The position numbers were made by a program, and so were the translations under genes. A DNA stretch of 64,000 nt from Vibrio litoralis DSM 17657. GTDB lineage: Bacteria > Pseudomonadota > Gammaproteobacteria > Enterobacterales > Vibrionaceae. This document shows, one piece after another, positions 1 through 9,580 of the stretch (position 1 is its first letter; every line of letters begins with the position of its first letter). The stretch is from assembly GCF_000426765.1 (NCBI RefSeq), contig NZ_AUFZ01000022.1, forward strand, positions 91,142 through 155,141, written 5' to 3'. The notes beneath the pieces are model-generated. The model had not been told where the DNA came from. It saw nothing but the letters and a program-made list of their open reading frames with translations, and searched no databases.

Positions 1-396
1 AAACTTGGTGACATAAAATTTTAAATCGTGCATTGACGTCCAGTACACATAAATCGAATCCGGCAAATGATTGGTTCCACCTATTTGGGCAGGAGCGACG
101 CCAGCACCTGGATTTAAAGCAATTCCAAAACCGTCATAATTCGGAAACCATTGTTGAATGTTTTTTAAGTTATTAAAATTAGACAGTTGAGAGTAACTAA
201 ATAAAACGCTTGTCCAATCTTCTTGTTCATTGATGCCATAAGCTTGACTCACCTCTACATTATAAAAACTAGGTGTCGTCACCCCGATACTCCATTTAGG
301 CTTGTCTTTGGGTACTTCCGGCACCTTACTGAACGCGCCACACGGTAACGAGACTAGCGTCAGTAACAGTAACGATCGTTTACACTGTCGGATCAT
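1..396 (-). CDS. DUF2931-type lipoprotein-like protein, partial (cut by left edge)
   Basis: The frame is open from an ATG at 396 down to the first base, giving 132 residues with no stop, so the C-terminus lies outside the window. The N-terminus is a signal peptide with a Cys after a hydrophobic stretch (SLPCG), a possible lipobox. The body reads PKWSIGVTTPSFY, then LPDSIYVYWTS and KFYVTKF, phrases typical of DUF2931 proteins that follow T6SS phospholipase effectors. The start overlaps the end of the upstream Tle1-like gene by 17 bp, so the two are translationally coupled. By family context it may be a periplasmic immunity or accessory protein for the lipase; that role is inferred, not shown. 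Confidence 0.7.
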   Translation of the reverse strand, partial: MIRQCKRSLLLLTLVSLPCGAFSKVPEVPKDKPKWSIGVTTPSFYNVEVSQAYGINEQEDWTSVLFSYSQLSNFNNLKNIQQWFPNYDGFGIALNPGAGVAPAQIGGTNHLPDSIYVYWTSMHDLKFYVTKF

Positions 397-2449
397 ATTG
401 TTCACGGTCAAACGCTCCTTGTGCGTTAGTATTCGGGTGGTTGGCAATGCCATCATCCGATGAATGATGAATTAAGCTATAACGCATAAAAGCATCTAAA
501 AATTTGCTCGAAGACAAGTAAGTCGTTAGCTCACCAATGTTGCCTTGTTTGCTCATTTGCAGTATAGAGTCACACAGCTTACCAAAGATCATGCTAGGGT
601 TGTTTTGAGTGCAACTAATTAACTCAGGTACTTTGTACTTATGCTGCTTTGGATCTACCCATACGGAAATAGATGAACCTGCTTGATATTCCGTCAAAGG
701 CACTTGCATTGATTCAGCCAGACCGTACATTACCCGTAAGTACAAACGCGATAAATCGCCTTGCACAAGTCGTTGTAAATACAGCTCTCCAATCATTTGC
801 TGTTGGTCGTTTTTTCCTCTGCGCGGCCCTTTTTCTATCGAAATAAAATAATCATCACGATTCCAACCTTGCACCACTTCTTGTTCCAATGATGTTTGCA
901 ACTCTTGCTCTATTCGTTGTTTGACATTATTAACGTCAAACCGAGGACAATCACGAACAATACGTTTAATACGCTTACGCTCAACAAGCGGTAACAGGTA
1001 TTCCGTTTGATCAAATGCATATTGCGAATAATAGCCGCCCCCCACATCGGAGTGCGCACCATACACCATGATTTCATGGAAGTTATCAGCGGGATTTAGC
1101 TTATTGCTACTAAAGTTATAACGATACTCGGTTTTTGGGGAAGCGGTTAAATGCACCGCATGGCGTACTCGCTGTGGATCCAGCCATAAACGAACATCAC
1201 CGTTATCCTGGTTATGCGGGGTAAAATCTAGAGAGCTAAAATCGGCAATCGCTGCCACAGTATCAAACAATCCCACAAAGGTGGCTTCACAATGCTCATT
1301 ACTGCTCCAATCAAAGCCCGCTTGCAACGCTAACTTAGTTTGTTGGCACGCTTCAACAAACTTAGGCACAAATTCGCCTTGCTCACCATCGAGTGCCACA
1401 TTAATAAAATGACGAGCAGCAGCGGCTCCGCGACTAAAGCCAAATACATCCAATTCAACTTTATTAATCCCATCAATAGGGGTCGATATTAGATTTCTCA
1501 TTGTAGTGGCAACTGAATCAAAATGATCATTTAAGTTTTGAATGCTTGTTGTGACTTTGGCTTCTACACCATATTCACCTAACCCTAATGCTTGGCCTTT
1601 TAGTGATTCATCCGCTTTAGCAATATCGGTGCTATTACCTGTGCCAATACCAGTGATGTATTCCGGATGATAAAACACTGTCTGATCTTGGTTAAATTTA
1701 TCTGTAATATAGCGTTCGTACAACTTTTGAATATTGGTCAATTCATTGGCGGCACTGCTTGCCACTTTTTCATCATCCTCCCAGAACCAATAGAAATCGT
1801 CTTGATTTGGGTATTGATAGGTCTCCGCTTGCCAATCTCTTACTGGCTTGTTGCCTTCTAAATTCTTTCGAGATTTCCAGTGCAGATAATACTTTTCTAA
1901 CTGTTGCTTACCCCATTGTGCGCTGTAGGTGTTATTGGCAGTACCATCAAAAAACAAGCCAAAACGCAGGGTAATATAATTAAACCCTTGCACGCACAAC
2001 ACATGGCATTTATCAGTAACAAGCTGACCGGTTAGTTTACTTTGGGCTTGGTGGCGTTTGGGGAGATCTTGAGCTTGTTCGCCGATTAATAAGTCTCCGG
2101 CAGTCACATTGATACGAGCTCGCTCTCCATTATTATGACCTAGCGGCTTTTGTGTGATCCATTCATCTACTGGGTTGCTTTCTGACTCGTTGATTAACGG
2201 TCTACGTTGCTGTGATTGTTTTAACCACCCTATCGGATCGAGTTCTAACGTCACAAAGCCTGAAGGAAGACCGCTTACAACAGTAGGAGCATGGTTTAAA
2301 AGAATCGGATGACGAACACCTTCTGCATCAATTAACTCACCTTTTACATTATCAAAAGGTTGATTGTGCTCATCGACTACCATTAACTCAATCCAGTGAG
2401 TTCGGTTTTCACACACTGTGCAATGTGGACTTAACCCTAGCATTCCCAT
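380..2449 (-). CDS. T6SS effector phospholipase, Tle1-like (DUF2235)
   Basis: 689 aa. The core begins near residue 163 with GLFFDGTANN, the opening motif of DUF2235/Tle1 alpha/beta hydrolases. The nucleophile elbow GFSRG is at residues 337-341 (Ser339), followed by GLFDTVAAI near 395 and GAHSDVGGGY near 465, which supply the usual acidic and His catalytic residues. Tle1 enzymes are phospholipases delivered by the type VI secretion system to attack the membranes of competitor cells. The N-terminal 150 residues have two Cys (C10, C13) and resemble the adaptor or carrier-binding front of such effectors. The start at 2449 has AGGAAA eight bases upstream. It overlaps the DUF4123 gene by 13 bp and the DUF2931 gene by 17 bp, which makes a compact effector module. 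Confidence 0.85.
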   Translation of the reverse strand: MGMLGLSPHCTVCENRTHWIELMVVDEHNQPFDNVKGELIDAEGVRHPILLNHAPTVVSGLPSGFVTLELDPIGWLKQSQQRRPLINESESNPVDEWITQKPLGHNNGERARINVTAGDLLIGEQAQDLPKRHQAQSKLTGQLVTDKCHVLCVQGFNYITLRFGLFFDGTANNTYSAQWGKQQLEKYYLHWKSRKNLEGNKPVRDWQAETYQYPNQDDFYWFWEDDEKVASSAANELTNIQKLYERYITDKFNQDQTVFYHPEYITGIGTGNSTDIAKADESLKGQALGLGEYGVEAKVTTSIQNLNDHFDSVATTMRNLISTPIDGINKVELDVFGFSRGAAAARHFINVALDGEQGEFVPKFVEACQQTKLALQAGFDWSSNEHCEATFVGLFDTVAAIADFSSLDFTPHNQDNGDVRLWLDPQRVRHAVHLTASPKTEYRYNFSSNKLNPADNFHEIMVYGAHSDVGGGYYSQYAFDQTEYLLPLVERKRIKRIVRDCPRFDVNNVKQRIEQELQTSLEQEVVQGWNRDDYFISIEKGPRRGKNDQQQMIGELYLQRLVQGDLSRLYLRVMYGLAESMQVPLTEYQAGSSISVWVDPKQHKYKVPELISCTQNNPSMIFGKLCDSILQMSKQGNIGELTTYLSSSKFLDAFMRYSLIHHSSDDGIANHPNTNAQGAFDREQYDPTV

Positions 2450-3234
2450 AATGCGGTTTCCTTTTCTAGCTGTTGTAGTTGCTGTACGTCTTCATGAGTC
2501 AGTAATAATGCTTGTGCCAGCGAGGCGTAATCGGTTTGTGTTTGTTGAGAGAATTTAACCAGCGCAAAACTTTCGGCTTGTTCGAAATCGTTGCCATGCT
2601 CTAAGGCTTGCTGCAATGCTTGTTGAATAAAGATGAGTGGCGAAGCCAGCTGGCACATTTGATCGGGTAGTTTTTCCCATAAGCGACGTTCAATCACCTT
2701 TGCATGATGCGCAACTTGATAAGTTGGAGCGAGGTGGTAAGGTTCCATTTTCCACCATGGTTGGTTTTGCAATTGATATTCAAGCTGGCTCGTGTTGCGG
2801 TATATCTTCAATTCATCATCTTGTATTAACACCAACTGTTGTGCATTGCCTAGCCAAGCGTTGATTTCACTTTGTGTGAAGGTAGGTAAAACAGCGGCTA
2901 ATACGTTTTTATCGTAATAACGAAATAAGACTTCCTCTCCATCCATTGCCACAAATAGCAAACTTCTTAAATGCACTACGACATCCCAAATGGGCGCATT
3001 ACTGACGATTACCATGCCTTGTGAAAACGTGGAGGGTTCAACATTGTTGAATGAATCTTGTATCGGAATGAGCCAAGGAGATAGAGGCATAACCTCTTTA
3101 AAAGATTCACCATGAAACAAAGGCAGCGCATCGTTAAAACCAATTTGCTGATTTTGTTTTATCGCTTGCTGATGAAGCTCGTCAGTCGCTAACCAATAGG
3201 CATTAGCTTGCTGACAGAACCATGATTTGAGCAT
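2437..3234 (-). CDS. DUF4123 domain protein (T6SS effector adaptor, Tap/TEC type)
   Basis: 265 aa, soluble, no signal peptide. The opening (SWFCQQANAYWLATDE) and the middle LRSLLFVAMDGEEVLFRYYD match the DUF4123 pattern, including the FRYYDP-like motif. DUF4123 proteins are chaperone/adaptors that load a T6SS effector onto a VgrG spike, and the gene normally sits directly before its cargo, as here (13-bp overlap with the Tle1-like gene). No vgrG or PAAR gene precedes it in the window; a different operon starts about 270 bp upstream, so this is an orphan effector module with its own promoter somewhere in 3235-3420. Confidence 0.8.
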   Translation of the reverse strand: MLKSWFCQQANAYWLATDELHQQAIKQNQQIGFNDALPLFHGESFKEVMPLSPWLIPIQDSFNNVEPSTFSQGMVIVSNAPIWDVVVHLRSLLFVAMDGEEVLFRYYDKNVLAAVLPTFTQSEINAWLGNAQQLVLIQDDELKIYRNTSQLEYQLQNQPWWKMEPYHLAPTYQVAHHAKVIERRLWEKLPDQMCQLASPLIFIQQALQQALEHGNDFEQAESFALVKFSQQTQTDYASLAQALLLTHEDVQQLQQLEKETALWEC

Positions 3235-3424
3235 GGTGAAACCCTTTTATTAAAGTATTGAAACAATGAGCAAATTTTTTACTGCGCTTAAATTAACGAG
3301 CAATCTCAATGAGGCGTTTCATACTAATAAATTCAATGAATTAATTTAAATAAAAACTAATTAAATATGCATATATCAGAGCGTTAACTTTTATTTTTTA
3401 GACACATATATAATCTAGCCATGC

Positions 3425-3458
3425 AAAAATGCCGCAAATTCTCATCTGCGGCATTTTT
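3425..3458 (-). terminator. Bidirectional hairpin terminator after the nfr operon
   Basis: Stem ATGCCGCA / TGCGGCAT with a 10-base loop, flanked by A-tracts and T-tracts on both sides, so it can stop transcription on either strand. It lies 45 bp beyond the stop of the last nfr-operon gene. Its sequence is almost the same as the hairpin at 10860-10892 beyond malG. Confidence 0.75.
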
Positions 3459-3502
3459 TATTATTAACCAATATATGAATAAGTAAGTATTAGGAAGCTA
3501 TA

Positions 3503-4408
3503 TTAATCGCCCAGTTTCAATGGATTATTCAAAACGGGTAAGTAACGTAATGAGAAAAGACTGGATAGATGACAAGATGTATCACTTCGTACTTGTTGAT
3601 ACTCTTGTTTCGTCAATCTACTTGCGGAAAAATCGGTATCGTCCGGATTTTGCTTAAAAATCTCTTCTATTCTACCAATATTACAGTCTAATGAATTTAA
3701 ATAATCTAACCTTGTTTCATCTTCTAAACTTCCAGTTCCAGCACCATCTTGAACAAAAACAATTAAGCCAATATCAGATAACTGTTGTGTCCACTCAGCC
3801 ATTTCATCTGGAGTAATAGTGCCGGACATATACAAACTAATCATCACTGGGTGTTGATAAAATTTGAGTTGTTGGGCAAGCATCCGGTTGACCTGAGATC
3901 TCTGCTGTTTAGTCGAAAAATCATAATCGCTCAACTCTAGAGGGAAGTAAACTCCTTCAATATGTTTATCATGTTGATTTAACCATGGTTTCCAATTTTG
4001 ATATTCTTGTTTCATGGTTAAAAAGTATTGATCAAGATAACGAGCTTGTTGATTTATATCACTATGGATAGCTTTAAAATAATTAGGATCTGAATACAAG
4101 CCAAACCATAAGGTAAGGTCATTTCCCAGAAGAACTTCGAACCGTTCAGCTAACCAACCAGTATTACCACCAAATTGTTCATCACCATACCGACTCCATT
4201 GAGTAATAACTCGGGTAATATTCTCTGTTGGCAATTGAGCAGAAAACCGCTGCCATTCTTGATCTGAAACGGATAAATCTCTATTTAAAGGTTGATAAAA
4301 AATGCCAACCTCTGTGCTTTTGCATCCTGTCAGAAGTAAGATGAAAATCGTAATAAAATAGAATCGTCGGAATCTGAAACATTGTCGCTGTCGAGTACAT
4401 GTTGCCAT
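3503..4408 (-). CDS. YbcH-like DUF4434 lipoprotein of the NfrAB polysaccharide operon
   Basis: 301 aa. A basic N-terminus and hydrophobic stretch end in the lipobox LLTGC near residue 29, so it is a predicted lipoprotein. The rest (VGIFYQPLNRDLSVSDQEW, TQWSRYGDEQFGG, GVYFPLELSDYDF, VMISLYMSG, IVFVQDGAG) looks like a TIM-barrel glycoside-hydrolase-like DUF4434 protein, as encoded by ybcH next to nfrAB in E. coli. The role is probably trimming or processing the exported polysaccharide in the periplasm; this is inferred. The only in-frame ATG overlaps the end of the nfrA-like gene by 79 bp, an unusually long overlap. No other ATG lies before the signal sequence. Confidence 0.7.
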   Translation of the reverse strand: MATCTRQRQCFRFRRFYFITIFILLLTGCKSTEVGIFYQPLNRDLSVSDQEWQRFSAQLPTENITRVITQWSRYGDEQFGGNTGWLAERFEVLLGNDLTLWFGLYSDPNYFKAIHSDINQQARYLDQYFLTMKQEYQNWKPWLNQHDKHIEGVYFPLELSDYDFSTKQQRSQVNRMLAQQLKFYQHPVMISLYMSGTITPDEMAEWTQQLSDIGLIVFVQDGAGTGSLEDETRLDYLNSLDCNIGRIEEIFKQNPDDTDFSASRLTKQEYQQVRSDTSCHLSSLFSLRYLPVLNNPLKLGD

Positions 4409-7386
4409 TCTAAACCTACCTCTGAATTAACTTTAAACCCATCATAATGAGTTTTATACCATTCCCACGACCAGCTTAAACCAATACCTGCGAGTAAATC
4501 GGTCTGATTGTAATCTTCCAACTCGCTACTACTCCATTGAGTAAAAGCATAAGGGGTTATACGCTGTAAATTATTATCAAATGTTTTGAATGTTTCACCT
4601 GCTTCATAACGCCCATATAAAGAGTATTTGTCATTTGAAGTTAAGTATACTAAAGCATCCAGATATAAATTTTGATAAAACCAATGCGACCGATTATCTT
4701 TCCAACCTTTGCTCCAATTATCATTGGAAAAGATATCAGAGCTTACTCTTAAGTAAGGTCTTGTATAATCATTTCCATTTATTGATTGCTTTATACCAAG
4801 CTTAAAATAAGTGTTATGGAAAGATAATGGTTGAACTTGGTAGGCAAGGTCAGCTTCTGCACCGAAATCATCCGGACTATCTGTTAATCCACTTTGCAAG
4901 CTCGATATACTTATCGCACTTCGAGGAACCCAAGGGTCTTCAAAAGTATATAACCCTTCTTCATATAAAAAGAAATTTCCGTCTGTAGATGAAAAACCAG
5001 GAACCGTTTGAACACGACTCTCACCTATCCAACCTGCTACAGTAAATTTCCACCCCAAATCAATATCTCTATGAGCTTGTTGTAAATATTTCAATAGAGT
5101 TTGTTTTTGTTCAGTCATTGATCTTGCAGAGTAGACTTCATCAATAGCCGTCTCATACAATAATTTAGCTTTAACTTCATTGCCATTAAGACCAGATACT
5201 CTTGCATATTCAGAAAGTAGTATAGGATCAGAGTGATATTTCGAATATGTATACGCATGAGAAAGTAACGTTTCTGCTTGCTCTGTATTCTTATTAAGTA
5301 GAACGTAACCTAATTCACTACTGGAATCTCCTGTTCTATCTGTCACTAATACTTCATTAACCAAAGCATTTAACTTTTCTGTTTGCCCTGATTCTTGATA
5401 ATGAAGCCCTATTTTCCTGACAATATCCGAGGAATGAGAAACTGAGAAGCCTTTCTCTAATCGCTGATATGCAAGTTCTTTGTTATCTAAATTATCGGCA
5501 ATTTTAAAGCCTAGTAACCACCATTGGTCATTTTGTTTATTAAAATTTGTTTTTCTCCATAAAGAATCAGCCTGTTGCGTATACTCCATTTCATTTAATG
5601 TTGTAATATAAAGGTAACGGCTGTAATTATCTAAATTACTCAACTCAACATCTGACCAATATTGGTAGCTTTTGGAATACTGTGAGGCAATTGCATACCA
5701 TTTAGCGATAATAATACGCTCCGCTTCACTAGAAGAAGGCGTTAAAGTTTCAACATAGAGATCGGCTGCAGCACGTGTATCTTGAGCCGAAATACAATAA
5801 GCTTCTGCTTGTTTTTTATAATCGTGGCGTGGTGATATATCTTGGCTCAAGTCATCACATTTTTTTTGGTTTTGCCAACTGGATGCTGGAATTTTACTTT
5901 CTAGTCTTAACTTAGTATTTAAAGTCTCTATAATTTGAACTGGAAATAAAGATACATCTTCATTAGCCAAAATTGCCACTCGTTGCACTAAATTATGACT
6001 AGTTAGAAATTCTGAAGATGAATATGAAAAAGATTCATTTAACATTTCAGCAGTTTCAATTTTTCTATTTGGTAAATTCAATCGAGTATAAGTAGCAAAA
6101 TCCACATCAGAAAGAACATGTTCTTTTTGATATAAAGTAAACATCAAATCGCTAGAACGCAGGTAATCTCCTAAGTGGGAATAAGCATAAGCTAACGTTC
6201 GAGTATGGCGAGATAATAATCTATTGTTATCCAGTAACTCCGTAATTTCTAACCATTTTTGTGTGTTTGAGTAGTAAGAAATCAAAATATCTCGGCGTTT
6301 ATTCTCATATAAAGGCGTTTGAAATTTAGTACTTCTTAATTCAGAGTAAGCTTGTAATTGTTCTGCGACGGTAAGCCATGTATAGGGTGTATTTTTAGGA
6401 GAACAGTGAGAAAAATTAATTTTAGCTTCTTTTATTAAATTGGATAAAGTCAAGTCAATCACTTTATTGAGGCAACTATCAATATTAGGTCCCTCTACTT
6501 CAAAATGGTTCAATTGGGTTGAACTGAGAGAATTGAGATAATCTCTTTGATTTTTCATCTCAGCTGTCAAAATGTTTGATTTATATAACCTATTAAGTTC
6601 ACTTCTTGCTTCACTGAGTCGGCTGGCGTCTAATAGAGACGCAATGTAGCTTGCATAAATCTTTTGTTTCCCTTGTTTAGAGGGAATGTCTTTCACTATC
6701 ACAAGCGCTTCTTGATCTTGCTCTAATGATAAGTATAGTGAAGCAAGGTATTCTAAGTCTTTATCATTTTCTTGATTATTTTTCTTAATATTTTTTAAGA
6801 TGCTCAATGCCTCTGGGTATTTATTACTACCAGATAAAGCATAAGCTTCATAACGTTGCGCACCTAAATTCTTATATTTTGTTTGCTGATTTAAAGCCCA
6901 GTTTAAAGCAGATTGACGGCCTCTTACTTTTTCAATTTGATATAAGTGATTTTCATACCATGTTTGTGATTGAGTCTTCGATAATCCACTTGTCATTACA
7001 TCGACTTCATGAGGCGTATATAACTTCCCTGACTTTGATTCCTTAATTCTAATTTCAAGTAAAAGGTTTCCACTATCTGGTTGCGGCAAACGCTCAACTA
7101 AAGCAATTAACTCTGAATCAGGTCTCCCTGCCAACAGACTCAATGTATAGGTGTACTTAATATAAGGTGCATGATTTGGGACAATAACTAAGGCTCGTTG
7201 CATTTCCTCTAGAGCTTCATTGTATTGTTTATCATTTTCATCTCGAAAGGCTTTATCAACATAAGGATAAGTACGAAAATGCTGGGAGTCTGTTAACCCT
7301 AAATAAATATCATCACTTGAAGAAAAAGCTTCAAAGCTTATGCACACAAAATACAATGTTATTAAGATCTTAGATAAAGATTTCAT
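4330..7386 (-). CDS. nfrA: NfrA-like outer-membrane polysaccharide exporter (TPR + beta-barrel)
   Basis: 1018 aa from the preferred ATG at 7386 (an ATG eight codons upstream, 7410, is also possible). A signal peptide ends near SFEAFSSSDD. The long middle is alpha-helical TPR-like. The last 250 residues alternate aromatic beta strands (TYFKLGIKQS, RPYLRVSSD, SLYGRYEAGE) and end in Phe (LLRFSSYF), as expected for an outer-membrane barrel. This is the layout of NfrA, the phage N4 receptor in E. coli, which with NfrB makes and exports a surface polysaccharide. It overlaps nfrB by 17 bp. The family call rests on architecture and context more than on a single motif. Confidence 0.8.
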   Translation of the reverse strand: MKSLSKILITLYFVCISFEAFSSSDDIYLGLTDSQHFRTYPYVDKAFRDENDKQYNEALEEMQRALVIVPNHAPYIKYTYTLSLLAGRPDSELIALVERLPQPDSGNLLLEIRIKESKSGKLYTPHEVDVMTSGLSKTQSQTWYENHLYQIEKVRGRQSALNWALNQQTKYKNLGAQRYEAYALSGSNKYPEALSILKNIKKNNQENDKDLEYLASLYLSLEQDQEALVIVKDIPSKQGKQKIYASYIASLLDASRLSEARSELNRLYKSNILTAEMKNQRDYLNSLSSTQLNHFEVEGPNIDSCLNKVIDLTLSNLIKEAKINFSHCSPKNTPYTWLTVAEQLQAYSELRSTKFQTPLYENKRRDILISYYSNTQKWLEITELLDNNRLLSRHTRTLAYAYSHLGDYLRSSDLMFTLYQKEHVLSDVDFATYTRLNLPNRKIETAEMLNESFSYSSSEFLTSHNLVQRVAILANEDVSLFPVQIIETLNTKLRLESKIPASSWQNQKKCDDLSQDISPRHDYKKQAEAYCISAQDTRAAADLYVETLTPSSSEAERIIIAKWYAIASQYSKSYQYWSDVELSNLDNYSRYLYITTLNEMEYTQQADSLWRKTNFNKQNDQWWLLGFKIADNLDNKELAYQRLEKGFSVSHSSDIVRKIGLHYQESGQTEKLNALVNEVLVTDRTGDSSSELGYVLLNKNTEQAETLLSHAYTYSKYHSDPILLSEYARVSGLNGNEVKAKLLYETAIDEVYSARSMTEQKQTLLKYLQQAHRDIDLGWKFTVAGWIGESRVQTVPGFSSTDGNFFLYEEGLYTFEDPWVPRSAISISSLQSGLTDSPDDFGAEADLAYQVQPLSFHNTYFKLGIKQSINGNDYTRPYLRVSSDIFSNDNWSKGWKDNRSHWFYQNLYLDALVYLTSNDKYSLYGRYEAGETFKTFDNNLQRITPYAFTQWSSSELEDYNQTDLLAGIGLSWSWEWYKTHYDGFKVNSEVGLEWQHVLDSDNVSDSDDSILLRFSSYF

Positions 7387-9580
7387 TGTTTTCCTTACTA
7401 AAAACTTCAATCAAACCTTTCATACTCTTTTGCTGTTCTTTTTGTAAGCTCAAAGCACGATCAACTTGTTGCTTCGTTATATATTGATGCTCAATTAAAA
7501 ACTCACCAAAAGAAAGTGTTGACTCATTTTCAAAAGCTAATATCGCTTGATTTAATACTGCAGGTTCAATCAAGCGTTCAGATAGCAAACATCGACCTAA
7601 TTGACTTTGTGAAGATAAGTAAATATCCATTATCCACTGAGTTTGATTATCTTTTATTTTTCCGTCACATAATGCTTGCTTAAGTAAATCATCTGGATTA
7701 TCCGATTCTAAATTTAAATACCAATACCGTATTCCTACTGTAACCGCACCATTAGTTGTAATAACCCATTTAATAGGCCTTTTTAACCTTCTTTCTATAG
7801 CAGCCAGCCCCACAGGACTCAGGGGTGATTCTTTTCCTAAAACCAAAGTATCCCCTTCCAGTCGTAACGGAATAACAGAATATTTTAATGCTAATTTTTT
7901 TGGGAAAATTTCGATAAGAGAATGGTCTAATGTATATGGATTACAAGCCTCGTACATTGCTTCATTTTGTATTGCAATTGCACGGCTTAATGCATCATTT
8001 GACACTAATTTATTAGAAACTAAGTAACTTCCAATTAGCTGATTGGATGGACAGTTCAACAATGCCTCTTCTAATTCTTCAACCATAATATGGCCTGAAT
8101 CAATTAATATTTGACCAATAGGTGTTTTTCTTGACTCTATTGATACTGAAGGGAAATCATGCGTTGTTTTGTCCCATGCGACTCTCCTAGGATCTCCTTG
8201 TTCAATAACCTGCCTTATCGCTCGCACATTGGCGGAAAAGTTAATAATTGTCCCCCAAAATAAACGTAACAAGGAGAGAGCTCCTTCCAAATAACCATAA
8301 TATTGGCTAACAAAATAAAATCGTTGAAACAGCCGGTTTAAGAGTAAAAAAGTATTCACAACTAATAATGTTTTAGCCATTGCACCTTCAGAGATAATAG
8401 ATAGAAAGTGGTAACTATTATCAAACAAAGAGTATAACCCTAACCCCAACATTTGAACTAAAAGTAACATTGCAATAAAGCCAACCGTATTATTTATAAC
8501 ACCTCGCCTATCTCTCCATAAAAAATAATTAATTTTCCAATCTTTTGTCCATTTATGATTTTTAAAGCCTTGGAATACAATCCCAATTATCCAACGACTT
8601 TTTTGCCTTACTGCTGTTGAATATGTAGTAGGAAAATACTCTCGAACACAAACCACACTTCCTTCGCGCATTGACACACCAAATGACTCCTCTTTTAAAG
8701 TCACCTGATCTTTGCCTATAACCGGAAAGCGTACAAAAACTTCATTCATTCCCCATTGCTTCAAACGAAAGCCTATATCGTAATCTTCCGTTAGTGATTG
8801 AACGTCAAAAGGTAAACCATCACCTTCGATTAAAAGCTTAAGTATTGCTTTACGACTAAAACAAGTACCAACACCAGCACTCGGCACTTGACCTGCAATA
8901 GCTTCACGTACGACAACATCTTTGCCATGTAGCTCAGCAAATTCATCAGCATAATGCCCCGGTGTCATTTGATACCACTTTCTTGTATATGGATAAACAG
9001 GTAATTGAATGAGATCTTTATTAGGTAATAGATAATTAAATAAGCGTAATTCCATGGAAGATAAGATATCTTCAGAGTCGTGCAAAATAAAGCCTGCGAA
9101 TTCAACTTTTGCTTTTTTTTCAAATTCAATAATTGAACTAATCACATTATTTAAACAATCGGCTTTACTAGTTGGTCCTGGACGAGCACAAACAACTTTA
9201 TGTACATTTGGGAATTTATCACAAACCTTATCTACATCTTGTTGTGTTTCAGGATCATTAGGATAAGTACCAACAAAAACTTGGTAGTTTTCATAATCTA
9301 GACGAGAGGCCGCCAATTCAGCCATTTTATCGATTACACCATGTTCTTGCCATGCAGGAACCATAATAGCTAAAGGTTGTTCTCTTTTTTCGTATAGTTC
9401 CGTAGCTTGTTTTCTTGAATATCGACGGTAAACGGTACTTCTGCGCCAAAATCGACGTAACCAATAATACATATCGATAAATAGGTCATCTATACCGCAA
9501 AGGCATAGAATAACCATCACTACGATTAAAATAAATTTCAGACCATATAAATAGCTGATGAAAGCATCAAAAATTGTCAT
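7370..9580 (-). CDS. nfrB: NfrB-like inner-membrane glycosyltransferase with C-terminal MshEN-type domain
   Basis: 736 aa. An N-terminal membrane segment (residues 10-30) is followed by a GT2 glycosyltransferase domain with LAIMVPAWQE, HDSED, the TEDYDIG acidic motif and QKSRW (the QxxRW motif of processive synthases). More membrane segments follow at about 365-450. The C-terminal 230 residues carry MshEN-type helices (PIGQILIDSGHI, LIGSYLVSNKLV, LGRCLLSERLIE, FGEFLIEHQYIT), the c-di-GMP-binding fold also found in MshE and E. coli NfrB. Polymer synthesis is therefore predicted to be switched on by c-di-GMP. It overlaps wecB by 14 bp and nfrA by 17 bp. Confidence 0.85.
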   Translation of the reverse strand: MTIFDAFISYLYGLKFILIVVMVILCLCGIDDLFIDMYYWLRRFWRRSTVYRRYSRKQATELYEKREQPLAIMVPAWQEHGVIDKMAELAASRLDYENYQVFVGTYPNDPETQQDVDKVCDKFPNVHKVVCARPGPTSKADCLNNVISSIIEFEKKAKVEFAGFILHDSEDILSSMELRLFNYLLPNKDLIQLPVYPYTRKWYQMTPGHYADEFAELHGKDVVVREAIAGQVPSAGVGTCFSRKAILKLLIEGDGLPFDVQSLTEDYDIGFRLKQWGMNEVFVRFPVIGKDQVTLKEESFGVSMREGSVVCVREYFPTTYSTAVRQKSRWIIGIVFQGFKNHKWTKDWKINYFLWRDRRGVINNTVGFIAMLLLVQMLGLGLYSLFDNSYHFLSIISEGAMAKTLLVVNTFLLLNRLFQRFYFVSQYYGYLEGALSLLRLFWGTIINFSANVRAIRQVIEQGDPRRVAWDKTTHDFPSVSIESRKTPIGQILIDSGHIMVEELEEALLNCPSNQLIGSYLVSNKLVSNDALSRAIAIQNEAMYEACNPYTLDHSLIEIFPKKLALKYSVIPLRLEGDTLVLGKESPLSPVGLAAIERRLKRPIKWVITTNGAVTVGIRYWYLNLESDNPDDLLKQALCDGKIKDNQTQWIMDIYLSSQSQLGRCLLSERLIEPAVLNQAILAFENESTLSFGEFLIEHQYITKQQVDRALSLQKEQQKSMKGLIEVFSKENNEIFI